Source: an uncultured Clostridia bacterium
GTDB lineage: Bacteria; Bacillota; Clostridia; Oscillospirales; Acutalibacteraceae
Direction: 5' to 3'
Assembly (NCBI GenBank): GCA_946626015.1
Contig: CAMOTT010000017.1
Coordinates: 1-22,735, forward strand
Length of the DNA stretch: 22,735 nucleotides
Part shown: piece by piece, positions 15,393 through 22,735 of the stretch
Layout of the letters: each line of letters opens with the position of its first letter
Position numbering within the stretch: the stretch's first letter is position 1
Position numbers and translations under genes: made by a program
Notes under the pieces: model-generated
Told to the model about the DNA's origin: nothing
The model's database searches: none
The model's input: the letters and a program-made list of their open reading frames with translations, nothing else

Positions 15393-18300
15393 ATGAAAAA
15401 AGGCATACGAACTATATTGTCTTTGATATTGGCGCTGGCTGTGTTTTTCGGGGCTGTCCCCTTCAGCCGGATCACCGTTGGCGCGCTTACCTCCGGGCAA
15501 TACACATATACAGTGACCAACGGCAAAGCCACAATAACGGAATACACCTGCCTTTATGACAGCAACGACGACCCCATAATGGTGGGCACCCTTACCATCC
15601 CCGACAGGCTGGGAGGCTACCCCGTCACGGCCATCGGCGAACGCGCCTTCCAGTGGTGCGAGGTCATCACCGGCCTTATCATCGGCGACAACGTCACCTC
15701 CATCGGGAACTATGCTTTCTACTGGTGCGAGAATCTGGTATCCGTGCAGATAGGAAACGGGGTCACGGAGATCCCCAGCGGCGCTTTTCTCTACTGCAAA
15801 AAGCTGGAGAGCGTGACCTTCGGCAACAACATCACCGTTATAAACTCCGACGCTTTTTCCACCTGCGACAAGCTCAACAACGTTGTTTTGCCCCCGAACC
15901 TTATTTCCATCGGCAGCTACGCTTTCAATAAATGCACCTCGCTGACTGACGTCACCCTCAACGACGGACTTGAATCCATCGGCAGCAGCGCGTTTTACCT
16001 TTGCTCAGCCCTTTCTGAGATAGTTATTCCCGATTCGGTCGTGTCCATCGGCAGGCAGGCCTTTTCAAAAACGAACAGCATAACCATCTACTGCCACCAG
16101 AACGCCTACGCCTATACCTACGCGGTGGAAAACAAGCTCAATGTTTCAGTCCTGCTCAAAATAATTGCCCTCACCGTGACTACCTACCCGGAAAAGACGG
16201 TCTATACCATCGGCGAGAGCTTTGACAACAGGGGCATGGTCATCACAGCCACCTACGACGACAATTCCACAAGGAACGTCACCAACTACACCGTAAGCGG
16301 TTTCTCCTCCGCCGTTCCCGGGGATGTTGACGTCACCTTCTCCTACGAGGGGGAAACGGCGCAGATCACGGTAAAAATCGTTGAGTTTGCTTACACGATA
16401 GGCGAAGATAATTCCGTCACTCTCACCGGCTACGTGGGCAACAGCGCCAACGTGACCGTTCCGAACAAGATCGGCAACTATACGGTTACAAAGCTCGGCA
16501 ACAGGCTCTTTGATAACCGCGCGGACCTCACCTCGGTCTCCATACCCTCCACTGTGACCTCCATGGGAGCCTTTGTCTTTGCCGGCTGTTCAAGCCTCAG
16601 CTCGGTGAACATTCCCGCCTCCGTAAGGGAGCTTGACCGGCTCACCTTCGCGAACAGCGGACTCAATAATATAAACGTCAGCGGCGATAACCTGATCTTT
16701 GCCTCAAACGACGGCGTGCTCACAAACAAGGAGGGCGATCAGATCATCTGCTACCCGCCCAACAGGAACGCCGCCTCATACACCCTTGACAGCGGTATTA
16801 CCTCGCTGGCTGACTACGCTTTTTACAACTGCGCGGGGCTTACAGCGCTGATCATCGGCACCGCCTGCACGGATATAGCCGAAAACGCTATTTCCGGCTG
16901 CGGCAGCCTTACGGTCAACTGCTACCAGTACTCCCCTGCTCATTTATATGCCCAGGCAAAAAATATTCCCTTCAGTTTTATCGCCACAGTGAGCGGCGTC
17001 AGCATAACCCAGCTCCCCTCAAAGCTCATATATCTGACCGGCGACAGCCTTGACCTCAGAGGTCTGATCCTTGAGGCGGAATATACGGACGGCACGCATC
17101 TGCCCGTTACAGATTACTCGAACTCCGGTTTTTCCTCCACCCGCGTGGGCGAAAAAACCGTTACCATTACTTACAAAGATTATTCGGACGATTTCACCGT
17201 TACAATAATGGAGCCTGAGAACACTGTGTTCACCTACTCGCTTATCGACGACGGGTTCCACGCCGAGATCACCGGCTATACCGGCAGCGGCGGCAGCATT
17301 ACGGTGCCGGAAAAGATAGACAATTACCCCGTTACCAGCATCGGCGCCTCCGCCTTCTCCGGCAACAGTACGATAGTCGGCGTCAAGCTGAACTCCGGGC
17401 TTGTCAATATCGGTGAAAGTGCATTCAGGCTCTGCTCGAACCTCGCCTCCATAACCGTGCCGGACAGCGTGATCACCATCGGCAAGGAGGCCTTCTACGG
17501 CTGTTACGGACTTGAAACGGTCAATCTCGGCACAGGGGTCGAAAGTATCGGCAACTACGCTTTCTATAACTGCTCAGGTCTGACCTCGATAACCCTGCCC
17601 GCAAACGTGGAGTCCCTTGGCGCATATGCTTTTTATAACTGCGCCAACCTTGCCAACGTGACTTTAGGCAAAGGCTTTTCCACCCTGGGCAACTACGCGT
17701 TTTTGAACTGTTCAAAGCTCACCAACATAAACGTAGATCCCGAAAACAACGCGTTTTCCAGCCTGAACGGAGTTCTTTACAACAAAAATCAGAGCACCCT
17801 TGTGTGTTATCCCTCCGGCAGGACTGCAGCTCAGTTTACCGTACCCTCCAGCGTGCGCACAATAGCCCTCGGCGCTTTCAATAACAGCAAGCTTACGGAT
17901 ATCCATATCTCCCGAAACGTCATCACCATCAACTCGGAGGCCTTTACGGGCAGTGATCTTACAATACATTGCTACCTCAACACCGCCGCTCACAGCTTCG
18001 CTCAGGAGCACAGGATGAGATTTGTCCTGCTTGAGGATCAAAGCCCGGTTTCACTCTCTATCCTTGTGAACCCCTCAAAGCTCAGCTACATAGTGGGCGA
18101 GGAGCTTGACCTCACCGGCATAAGCGTGGCCGCGGTCTATTCCGACTCCACAATGGAGGTCGTCACCAACTATACCGTCAGCGGATTTGATTCTTCAAGA
18201 CCCGGCACCTCCACCGTTACCGTCACCTACGATGGCTGCAGCGCTCAGTTCTCGGTGAGCGTCGAAGAGCCCCTTGCCGTGGCGGAGTTCACCTACACCC

Positions 18301-20735
18301 TGAGCAACAACACAGCCACTATCACAGGCTACGTCGGCAGCGGCGGCAGCATTACGGTGCCTGCGGTCATTGACGGATACCCTGTCCGTTCCATCGGCGT
18401 CTCAGCCTTTGACAGATGCGCCACCATAACATCGGTGCTCATCTCAAACGGAATCAGGACTATTGAGAGCAACGCCTTCTCCTATTGCCCGAACCTTACG
18501 GAGGTCAAGCTCCCGCCCAGCGTTGAGACCATCGGCTCGGACGCTTTTTATCAGTGCGCCTCGCTCTCCGCGGTGACCTTCTCCGAGGGTCTGACGGAGA
18601 TCAGCTCATATGCTTTCAGCCAGTGTTCAGAGCTTAAATACATCATCCTGCCGGAAAGCCTTGTTTCCCTCGGGATATCTGCCTTCAACGGCTGCTCAAA
18701 GCTTGAAAGCGTGAACATCCCCTACGGTCTGACAAAGCTGGAATCATACACCTTTGCAAACTGCGGAGGTCTGCTTTCAGTGCTTCTGGACACCAATATT
18801 ACCACCATCGACTCGGCTGTGTTCTCAAACAGCTCCAAGGTGACCGTCTACTGCTACGAAAACTCCGCGGCTCACAACTACTGCATAGCCGAATCAGTCA
18901 AATACAGCCTTATAAACTCAAATTCAGACTTCACCTATACTACGCAAAACGGTGAGGTAACCATAGTGCGCTACAACGGTATGGGCGGCAACGTGACCAT
19001 CCCGGATACTATCGACGGTCTGCCTGTCACCTCCATCGGAGACCACGCCTTCACCGGATGCAAATCCGTTACTCAGTTGACCGTTCCCTCCTCCGTAAGC
19101 TCCATAGGAGCAGGCGCCTTCGCCTTTTGCCCCGCCCTTGGCAAAACGGTGATACCGGCGGAAACCACCGTCTTCGGCAATTCATTCGTTTTTGAGCAGA
19201 GTCCAAATGCCGTGATCTATTGTATGGAGTTCAGCGCGGCCCATACCTTTGCGAGGACAAACCTTATCAATTACATCCTTATGGATAACATAACCCTGCT
19301 GAGCATAGACGTTACCACACCGCCGGCAAAAACCTCTTACCGTATCGGCGAGGAGCTTGACCTTACCGGCATAGTGATAACCGCAAGCTACAGCAACGCC
19401 ACCTCCGCTGTCATCGACGTGAACGACTGCTTTATCAGCGGCTTCGACTCAAGCATTGAGGGTGTCAAGACCGTTGTTTTCACCTATGACGGCAGAACAG
19501 CCACCCTGAACCTCACCGTCCTGTTGCCGGAGTTCTATTACACCGCGAATTCCAACGGCACCATTACAATAACCGCCTATAACGGAACGGAGCCTGATAT
19601 GGTGATCCCCTCTGTCTACGAGGGAAAGACCGTATCCGCCATAGGCAACGGAGCCTTTGAACGCAACCTTGTGATCCGAAGCGTTGTGATCCCGGCCTCG
19701 GTCAAGCGGATCGGTTCCCGTGCATTTTACAGCTGCACGAACCTTCAAAGCGCGGTGTTCCGCAACGGACTTGAAACAATCTCCACCTACGCTTTTTACG
19801 GCTGTAACAAGCTGACGTACATCAATATTCCCGACAGCGTGACCGCCATAGAAGGCTATGCTTTCCACGAATGTTCATCCATAGGCTCCGTTCTCATCGG
19901 CAGCGGCCTTGCTTCAATAGGTTACTCCGTGTTCCGCGGCTGTACCTCCATCTCAGGCTTTGCCGTAAACAAGAACAACGAACACTTTACAACAAAGGAC
20001 GATGCTCTTTATACGGCAGACTATGAGACGCTGATATGCTATCCTGCCGCAAAGGAGGCCAACTCCTTCGATATTGCGCCCAACACAAAGACAATATCTG
20101 ACTTTGCATTCTACGGCTGCGCCTACCTTATGAACATAACCATTCCCAAGAGCGTGACCTCCATTGCCCAATCCTTTGTTGAAAACTATCTGACAGGTTT
20201 GACCATACACTGCTACAAATATTCCGCCGCTTACAACTATGCCGTCCAGAACAACATCCTCTATGTTCTGCTTGACAGCGGTCTGCTGACCTTGATCCCC
20301 GGTATGTCGAATATAGTCATAGACAGCGGCACAAGGCGTTCCTCCGGCTTTGACACGGATATGCTAAGGGTGGACGAAATAACCAGGCTGTATTCCCAGG
20401 TCAGGGTTTCGGTGGTGGACAGGAACGGCGTGGAGCTCAACGCCGCCGACAACATCGGAACAGGCTGCAGGATAGTTCTCAAAGACGAAAACGATACGAT
20501 CATCGACAGTTCCGAGGTTCTGATCTTCGGCGATATTGACGGCGACGGATACATCGACGGCAACGACGCTTTCTTTGTAAAATTGATAACCGACCGTTTG
20601 CTGGAGCTCAACGGCCTTTCGGAATGTGAACAGCTTGCCGCCGACGCCACACACGACGGAGTGGTGGACGACATCGACGCAAGACTTCTGTTTGATTGCG
20701 GAAACTTCAGCGGCACGGTATCACAGCAGGCATAG
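15393..20735 (+). CDS. Giant secreted BspA-like leucine-rich-repeat protein with Ig-like domains and dockerin-like end
   Basis: 1780 residues. A signal peptide (KKGIRT, then a hydrophobic core at about 8-22, cleavage near 31) shows export. The body alternates BspA-type (LRR_5) leucine-rich blocks, recognised by repeated units such as AFYNCSGLTSITLP, with Big_3-type Ig-like domains at about 256-330, 532-605, 885-960 and 1299-1375. LRR blocks lie at about 35-250, 335-520, 610-880, 970-1295 and 1380-1630. The end (about 1630-1780) is a beta module plus two dockerin-like calcium loops, GDIDGDGYIDGND near 1711 and ATHDGVVDDID near 1750, both with intact ligands. BspA-like proteins often bind host or matrix proteins or other bacteria; here adhesion or docking to a scaffold is inferred. 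There is no LPXTG or SLH anchor. ATG 15393 is preferred to an in-frame TTG at 15384; AAAGGG lies 10 bases upstream. Confidence 0.88.
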   Translation: MKKGIRTILSLILALAVFFGAVPFSRITVGALTSGQYTYTVTNGKATITEYTCLYDSNDDPIMVGTLTIPDRLGGYPVTAIGERAFQWCEVITGLIIGDNVTSIGNYAFYWCENLVSVQIGNGVTEIPSGAFLYCKKLESVTFGNNITVINSDAFSTCDKLNNVVLPPNLISIGSYAFNKCTSLTDVTLNDGLESIGSSAFYLCSALSEIVIPDSVVSIGRQAFSKTNSITIYCHQNAYAYTYAVENKLNVSVLLKIIALTVTTYPEKTVYTIGESFDNRGMVITATYDDNSTRNVTNYTVSGFSSAVPGDVDVTFSYEGETAQITVKIVEFAYTIGEDNSVTLTGYVGNSANVTVPNKIGNYTVTKLGNRLFDNRADLTSVSIPSTVTSMGAFVFAGCSSLSSVNIPASVRELDRLTFANSGLNNINVSGDNLIFASNDGVLTNKEGDQIICYPPNRNAASYTLDSGITSLADYAFYNCAGLTALIIGTACTDIAENAISGCGSLTVNCYQYSPAHLYAQAKNIPFSFIATVSGVSITQLPSKLIYLTGDSLDLRGLILEAEYTDGTHLPVTDYSNSGFSSTRVGEKTVTITYKDYSDDFTVTIMEPENTVFTYSLIDDGFHAEITGYTGSGGSITVPEKIDNYPVTSIGASAFSGNSTIVGVKLNSGLVNIGESAFRLCSNLASITVPDSVITIGKEAFYGCYGLETVNLGTGVESIGNYAFYNCSGLTSITLPANVESLGAYAFYNCANLANVTLGKGFSTLGNYAFLNCSKLTNINVDPENNAFSSLNGVLYNKNQSTLVCYPSGRTAAQFTVPSSVRTIALGAFNNSKLTDIHISRNVITINSEAFTGSDLTIHCYLNTAAHSFAQEHRMRFVLLEDQSPVSLSILVNPSKLSYIVGEELDLTGISVAAVYSDSTMEVVTNYTVSGFDSSRPGTSTVTVTYDGCSAQFSVSVEEPLAVAEFTYTLSNNTATITGYVGSGGSITVPAVIDGYPVRSIGVSAFDRCATITSVLISNGIRTIESNAFSYCPNLTEVKLPPSVETIGSDAFYQCASLSAVTFSEGLTEISSYAFSQCSELKYIILPESLVSLGISAFNGCSKLESVNIPYGLTKLESYTFANCGGLLSVLLDTNITTIDSAVFSNSSKVTVYCYENSAAHNYCIAESVKYSLINSNSDFTYTTQNGEVTIVRYNGMGGNVTIPDTIDGLPVTSIGDHAFTGCKSVTQLTVPSSVSSIGAGAFAFCPALGKTVIPAETTVFGNSFVFEQSPNAVIYCMEFSAAHTFARTNLINYILMDNITLLSIDVTTPPAKTSYRIGEELDLTGIVITASYSNATSAVIDVNDCFISGFDSSIEGVKTVVFTYDGRTATLNLTVLLPEFYYTANSNGTITITAYNGTEPDMVIPSVYEGKTVSAIGNGAFERNLVIRSVVIPASVKRIGSRAFYSCTNLQSAVFRNGLETISTYAFYGCNKLTYINIPDSVTAIEGYAFHECSSIGSVLIGSGLASIGYSVFRGCTSISGFAVNKNNEHFTTKDDALYTADYETLICYPAAKEANSFDIAPNTKTISDFAFYGCAYLMNITIPKSVTSIAQSFVENYLTGLTIHCYKYSAAYNYAVQNNILYVLLDSGLLTLIPGMSNIVIDSGTRRSSGFDTDMLRVDEITRLYSQVRVSVVDRNGVELNAADNIGTGCRIVLKDENDTIIDSSEVLIFGDIDGDGYIDGNDAFFVKLITDRLLELNGLSECEQLAADATHDGVVDDIDARLLFDCGNFSGTVSQQA

Positions 20736-20790
20736 TTTTCTTTGTCGGATCGGCGGCTGATACCGTGGTCTTACTTCTCCGCACATATAA

Positions 20791-20832
20791 AAAACACCGG
20801 CTTTGTACTAAATACAAGTCCGGTGTTTTATT
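20791..20832. terminator. Bidirectional intrinsic terminator
   Basis: AAAACACCGG (20791-20800) pairs perfectly with CCGGTGTTTT (20820-20829), and TTGTA/TACAA extends the stem after a small mismatch, leaving a CTAAA loop. T runs lie on the 3' side of the stem on each strand. It separates the plus-strand BspA-like gene (ends 20735) from the minus-strand ABC ATPase (ends 20846). Confidence 0.9.
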
Positions 20833-20845
20833 ATCTGCAAATTAT

Positions 20846-21532
20846 TCAGGGATTGATGTAATCTTCGATTATCTTGCCGTCATGGATACGGACAACGCGC
20901 TTAGCGTCCGCGGCGATATCGTTATCGTGGGTGATAAGTATTATTGTCCTGCCCTCCTCGTTGAGCTCGTGCAGGATTTTCATAACCTCCTCGCCGGAGT
21001 GGGAGTCAAGGTTGCCCGTGGGTTCGTCGGCAAGTATCACCGGAGGCTTTGCCGCCAGCGCTCTGGCAATGGCGACCCGCTGCTGCTGGCCGCCGGACAT
21101 CTGTGAGGGCAGGTGCAGCATCCTTTTTTCAAGCCCCACACGCTCCAGCGCCTCGGCGGAAAGCTTGTTCCGCTCCTCTTTGCGCATACCCCGGTATATC
21201 AGCGGAAGCTCCACGTTATCCTTGGCGGTAAGGCTGGGTATAAGGTTAAAGCCTTGAAAAATAAAGCCTATCTGCTTGTTGCGTATCTCCGAAAGCTCAT
21301 CGTCGCTCATAGATGAAACGTCCACGCCGTCAAGGTAATATTTACCGCTTGTGGGGACGTCAAGCAGACCCAGCATATTCATCAGGGTTGATTTTCCCGA
21401 GCCGGAGTGACCCACTATCGCCACAAACTCGCCCCTGTCCACGGTGAGGGAGACCCCGTCAAGAGCGTGGACCTCGTTTTCTCCGGGATTGTATATTTTG
21501 TAAACATTTTCAACCTGTACCAAGTGGGACAT
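20846..21532 (-). CDS. ABC transporter ATP-binding protein, MacB/LolD type
   Basis: 228 residues, a single nucleotide-binding domain of the MacB/LolD (YknY-like) group, which drives peptide, antibiotic or lipoprotein export or extrusion. All motifs are intact: Walker A GHSGSGKS (41-48), the Q-loop in FQGFN, signature MSGGQQQR (145-152), Walker B VILADEP (165-171), D-loop GNLDS and H-loop THD (H202). The partner FtsX/MacB-like permease is not next to it: downstream is a terminator and upstream a divergent spore gene. GGAGAT stands 6 bases before ATG 21532. A longer open frame extends to 22063 but only across antisense spoVAC and is rejected. The transported substrate is unknown. Confidence 0.92.
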   Translation of the reverse strand: MSHLVQVENVYKIYNPGENEVHALDGVSLTVDRGEFVAIVGHSGSGKSTLMNMLGLLDVPTSGKYYLDGVDVSSMSDDELSEIRNKQIGFIFQGFNLIPSLTAKDNVELPLIYRGMRKEERNKLSAEALERVGLEKRMLHLPSQMSGGQQQRVAIARALAAKPPVILADEPTGNLDSHSGEEVMKILHELNEEGRTIILITHDNDIAADAKRVVRIHDGKIIEDYINP

Positions 21533-21554
21533 ACACTCATCTCCGTTCAAAATG

Positions 21555-21584
21555 ATTTTACTATATTTTATCTGTAAAAAGCAA
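21555..21584 (-). promoter_or_regulatory. Possible promoter of the ABC ATPase gene
   Basis: On the minus strand TTGCTT (21579-21584), an 18-bp spacer and TAAAAT (21555-21560). A competing -10 candidate TATAGT (21560-21565) is too close to this -35. The region is AT-rich and the call is weak. Confidence 0.3.
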
Positions 21585-21670
21585 CACATATTTTTTGAAT
21601 AATTCTCTTTTTGTAATATTTTCGGCTCGGGCAGGGCAAAATATTTTTGATATTTTAAGGAAGGATACAA

Positions 21671-21686
21671 CGGAGCATAGTCTCCG
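21671..21686 (+). other. Small hairpin in the spoVAC leader
   Basis: CGGAG (21671-21675) and CTCCG (21682-21686) form a perfect 5-bp stem with a six-base loop. A purine-rich AAGGAAGGA stretch (21657-21665) lies just upstream with no start codon at the normal distance. The first ATG is at 21702. Confidence 0.35.
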
Positions 21687-21701
21687 CAGGTTTTATCAGC
21701 C

Positions 21702-22142
21702 ATGAATATGACCCGAAAGGAATATGGAAAAATGGCCAAAAAGGCCTCTCCCCCGTCGCCCAAGGCAGTTAATTTGATAAAAGCTTTTTGCGTAGGCGGT
21801 CTGATCTGCGCCCTCTCGGAGGGCTTGTCAAAGCTATTTGAATATTTGAATATTAATGAAGAGGGTGTCCGCACTCTTGTGCCGGTGACGGTGATCGTGA
21901 TAACCGCCATCCTTACGGCAGCGGGAGTTTTCGATAAGCTCGCCCGCCATGCCGGGGCAGGAACCATTGTACCCATCACCGGCTTTGCAAACTCCGTTGT
22001 TTCCCCTGCTATGGAGTTCAAGACAGAGGGGCATATCCTTGGCACCGGCGCCAATATGTTCAAGATCGCCGGCCCGGTGATAGTTTACAGCTCCGCCGCC
22101 GGAGTTCTCTACGGCATTATATATTATTTGAGCATGAGGTGA
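21702..22142 (+). CDS. spoVAC: Stage V sporulation protein AC
   Basis: 146 residues. SpoVAC is a small integral membrane protein of the SpoVA channel in the inner spore membrane, which takes up dipicolinic acid during spore formation and releases it at germination. It begins MNMTRKEYGKMAKKASP, matching the polar N-terminus of clostridial homologues, then has hydrophobic segments starting at IKAFCVGGLICAL and the family block GAGTIVPITGFANSVVSPAMEF, ending FKIAGPVIVYSSAAG. The start is not secure: ATG 21702 and ATG 21708 both fit the family, with only a weak AGG site, while ATG 21732 has AAAGG upstream but is too short. No convincing sigma-G promoter was found. spoVAD follows after 7 bases. 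Confidence 0.94.
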   Translation: MNMTRKEYGKMAKKASPPSPKAVNLIKAFCVGGLICALSEGLSKLFEYLNINEEGVRTLVPVTVIVITAILTAAGVFDKLARHAGAGTIVPITGFANSVVSPAMEFKTEGHILGTGANMFKIAGPVIVYSSAAGVLYGIIYYLSMR

Positions 22143-22149
22143 ACATTTT

Positions 22150-22735
22150 ATGTCCCAGAGACAGGGAAGATATACTGTTATTCTGCCCTCCCGGCCTGTC
22201 ATAACAGGCTCCGCCGCCGTTGTAGGCAAAAAAGAGGGTGAGGGTCCACTCGCCCGGGAGTTCCACAAGATTTTCGACGACACCACCATAGGTAAAGACA
22301 GCTGGGAAAAATCGGAAAGCGCCATGCAGCGCGAGGCAATAGATCTGGCTCTTTCCTCGGCAGGCGTGACCTTTGGGGATGTGGATATGATCTTTGCCGG
22401 GGATCTTTTAAACCAATGCATCGGCACAAGCTTTGCCGTCCGGGACACCGGGCTCCCCTTTGCCGGGCTTTACGGCGCCTGTTCAACCATGGCTCTGGCT
22501 CTCGCCATGGCCGGGATATTCACCGATAACGGGGTCACAGGAACGGCCATAGCCTCCACCTCCTCGCATTTCTGTTCGGCGGAAAAGCAGTTTCGTATGC
22601 CCCTTGAATATGGCGGTCAATGTCCGCCCAGCGCTCAAAGGACAGCCACTGCGGCAGGGGCTGCCGGGGTTAGAAATTCCCGCTCCGGTGTAGGTATCTC
22701 CGCCGTCATAATCGGCAGGATCCGTGATTACGGGA
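22150..22735 (+). CDS. spoVAD: Stage V sporulation protein AD (partial at window end)
   Basis: The first 195 residues, with the frame open to the last base. SpoVAD has a thiolase-like fold and binds dipicolinic acid as part of the SpoVA system. Seen here are RYTVILPSRPVITGSAAVVG at the start, FDDTTIGKDSWEKSESAMQ, the DLLNQCIGTSF segment, and YGACSTM with the thiolase-position cysteine at residue 111. The segment PPSAQRTATAAGA corresponds to the usual QRTPT...TGAGA region, somewhat altered. GAGGTGA (22136-22142), overlapping the end of spoVAC, is a good ribosome binding site 7 bases before the ATG, so the two are co-translated. spoVAE is expected beyond the window. Confidence 0.95.
   Translation, partial: MSQRQGRYTVILPSRPVITGSAAVVGKKEGEGPLAREFHKIFDDTTIGKDSWEKSESAMQREAIDLALSSAGVTFGDVDMIFAGDLLNQCIGTSFAVRDTGLPFAGLYGACSTMALALAMAGIFTDNGVTGTAIASTSSHFCSAEKQFRMPLEYGGQCPPSAQRTATAAGAAGVRNSRSGVGISAVIIGRIRDYG

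Noticed and set aside
15384..20735. An upstream TTG start at 15384 for the BspA-like protein
   Set aside because: ATG 15393 gives a clean signal peptide (MKKGIRT...) and is better spaced from AAAGGG.
21596..21643. A sigma-G-like promoter for spoVAC (TGAATA at 21596, CAAAATA at 21637)
   Set aside because: The good -35-like box has no -10 at the required distance. The CAAAATA box pairs only with a poor -35, so I could not support either.
20846..22063. A 405-residue minus-strand reading frame for the ABC ATPase
   Set aside because: The extra N-terminal part is antisense to spoVAC and resembles no ATPase. The family N-terminus MSHLVQVENV at 21532 has a good ribosome binding site.

Overview
The window looks like a chromosomal segment of an anaerobic, Gram-positive, endospore-forming member of the Clostridia, most likely Oscillospirales/Ruminococcaceae. 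This is inferred from four things seen in it: a Firmicutes yabM-mazG-hup-rqcP cluster, a clostridial recJ-rel-dtd-MBL-hemZ cluster, sporulation genes spoVAC and spoVAD, and two secreted proteins ending in dockerin-like modules. Species cannot be fixed from the sequence alone. No rRNA, tRNA, CRISPR array, transposase or phage gene was seen.

Layout. (1) 3-254 is the end of tuf (EF-Tu) with its terminator. (2) 255-990 holds no gene. It contains a possible structured element (458-525) and a roughly 300-bp palindromic, MITE-like repeat (539-839), followed by a good promoter. (3) 991-3795 is a secreted protein with two DUF6273-like domains, a beta-rich region and a dockerin-like end, closed by a strong bidirectional terminator. 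(4) 3906-7167, minus strand, is yabM-mazG-hup-rqcP (lipid-linked oligosaccharide flippase-like protein, NTP pyrophosphohydrolase, HU, ribosome quality-control factor), with its own promoter. (5) 7247-15149, minus strand, is the tightly packed run recJ-rel-dtd-MBL hydrolase-hemZ-nucleoside kinase. (6) 15393-20735, plus strand, is a 1780-residue BspA-like leucine-rich-repeat protein with four Ig-like domains and a dockerin-like end. It diverges from recJ across an AT-rich region with inverted repeats. (7) 20846-21532, minus strand, is a lone MacB/LolD-type ABC ATPase. (8) 21702 to the window end is spoVAC-spoVAD, needed for dipicolinic acid uptake into the spore.

How the parts fit. The minus-strand blocks are housekeeping: DNA repair, stringent response, tRNA proofreading, nucleotide clean-up, nucleoid structure and rescue of stalled ribosomes. 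They are flanked by two large secreted proteins that share a C-terminal layout (short beta module, then dockerin-like repeats). The simplest idea is that both are docked on a cohesin-bearing scaffold or surface protein encoded elsewhere. This is the most interesting biological signal here, but it is an inference. No complete new defence or metabolic system can be argued from this window.
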